Assembly (NCBI RefSeq): GCF_003261635.1
Contig: NZ_QFXK01000039.1
Location: forward strand, 124,001-188,000
Direction: 5' to 3'
DNA length: 64,000 bases
Origin: Kribbella monticola
Lineage (GTDB): Bacteria > Actinomycetota > Actinomycetes > Propionibacteriales > Kribbellaceae
How positions within the stretch are numbered: the first letter of the stretch is position 1; every line of letters starts with the position of its first letter. The translations under genes were made by a program, and so were the position numbers. Below are positions 63,442 to 64,000 of the stretch, piece by piece. The notes beneath the pieces were generated by a model. That model ran no database searches. It had not been told where the DNA came from and worked only from the letters and a program-made list of their open reading frames with translations.

Positions 63442-64000
63442 CTGGTTGACGGTGGACCACGCCGGGCGCGATCGGCCCGCGTTGCTGGCCGTGACGCTGA
63501 TCACTTGGGCTGCTACTTTACGGAGTCAATCGACTACGGTGCGCACCGGGTACGCGCCGCCGTGACCGCGATCGACAACTGGAACGACCCGGTCAACGCC
63601 GCCTTCGCGGAGATCGCACCGCTCCCGATCGGTCTGGAAACCTGGGCCAGTCTGTACCTCGCGATCACAGCCAGCCACGAGCGCGGCCACCTCACCTACG
63701 ACCGTCGTACCGACCGGGCCGTGCTCCACTGGGGCGCGGACCAGAGCGACCCGTCGATCACAGCTGCACGCGCCCTGTTCGACAAGATCAACCAGGCGAC
63801 CGGTACGACGTACCGGCGGGATCTCTTCTCCGGCGGCCGGGAGTTCGCCGCCGACTTCTGCTACCACCCGCTCGGCGGCTGCCTTCTCGGCAAGGCCACC
63901 GACGACTACGGCCGGGTCCGCGGCTACCGGAATCTCTATGTCACCGACGGTTCCCTGCTGCCCGGCTCCATCGGTGTCAATCCCTTCGTCACCATCACGG
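63442..64000 (+). pseudogene. truncated GMC oxidoreductase (cholesterol-oxidase-like) C-terminal fragment
   Basis: The frame is open from 63442 to the window edge. The translation from about 63520 matches the C-terminal part of cholesterol-oxidase-type GMC enzymes: GLETWASLYLAIT, FADFCYHPLGGC (the catalytic His region), GKATDDYGRVRGY, and LYVTDGSLLPGSIGVNPFVTIT. An in-frame stop lies at 63439, and the thiamine-binding gene begins 38 bases left of the open frame on the other strand. There is therefore no room for the FAD-binding N-terminal two-thirds. GTG at 63562 is the first plausible start. The end lies beyond the window. Confidence 0.75.

Overview
This is 64 kb of high-GC actinobacterial chromosome. 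Three lines point to a filamentous, Kribbella-like member of the Propionibacteriales: a Scy/FilP-type pair of polar-growth coiled-coil genes, Lsr2, and a conserved housekeeping block (dacB, DUF2342, tilS, hpt, ftsH, folE, folP-folB-folK, DUF3180, DUF2520, panC, nadB, nadC, coaX, lysS, lsr2, clpC, mutY, disA, radA). The genus is an inference from gene order and composition. No rRNA, tRNA, prophage, insertion sequence or CRISPR array was seen.

Layout. 0-8.5 kb: radA, a KAS III enzyme behind a perfect palindrome, disA (c-di-AMP synthase), a PadR/efflux pair and mutY. 8.6-15.4 kb: the filP/scy-like pair and two divergent membrane-protein genes, one predicted to carry an extracytoplasmic propeller. 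15.4-20.5 kb: clpC with a ClgR-like operator, lsr2 and lysS. 20.5-24.5 kb: a drug exporter and its ArsR-like regulator sharing a doubled operator, then an NfeD/SPFH pair and a DedA protein. 24.5-31.5 kb is accessory: three paralogous exported proteins, a PPOX/F420-type enzyme, an AhpD-like protein, and a multicopper oxidase operon with a structured leader. 31.5-36.6 kb: an NAD/CoA operon (DUF2520-panC-nadB-nadC-coaX) whose CoaX lacks its N-terminal catalytic Asp. 36.6-42.1 kb: RNA ligase-like and MidA-like genes, two bacterial PH-domain genes, an orphan NuoD and a HigBA-like toxin-antitoxin pair. 42.2-53.8 kb: the folate operon, an inserted secreted serine protease, then folE-ftsH-hpt-tilS-DUF2342-dacB (reading leftwards). 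53.8-64 kb: ppa, a LysR/SDR pair, a secreted NlpC/P60 hydrolase behind a candidate c-di-AMP riboswitch, secreted nuclease-like, YCF48-like and ThuA-lectin proteins, an XRE/SDR divergent pair, a thiamine-binding protein, and a truncated GMC (cholesterol-oxidase-like) gene running off the end.

The most interesting themes are: (i) a possible c-di-AMP circuit, with disA at one end and a ydaO-like leader on a cell-wall hydrolase at the other; (ii) enzymes with altered catalytic residues (CoaX, one SDR, the orphan NuoD); (iii) many perfect short inverted repeats placed at divergent or start-codon positions, which predict specific regulators; and (iv) a three-copy family of exported proteins of unknown function.
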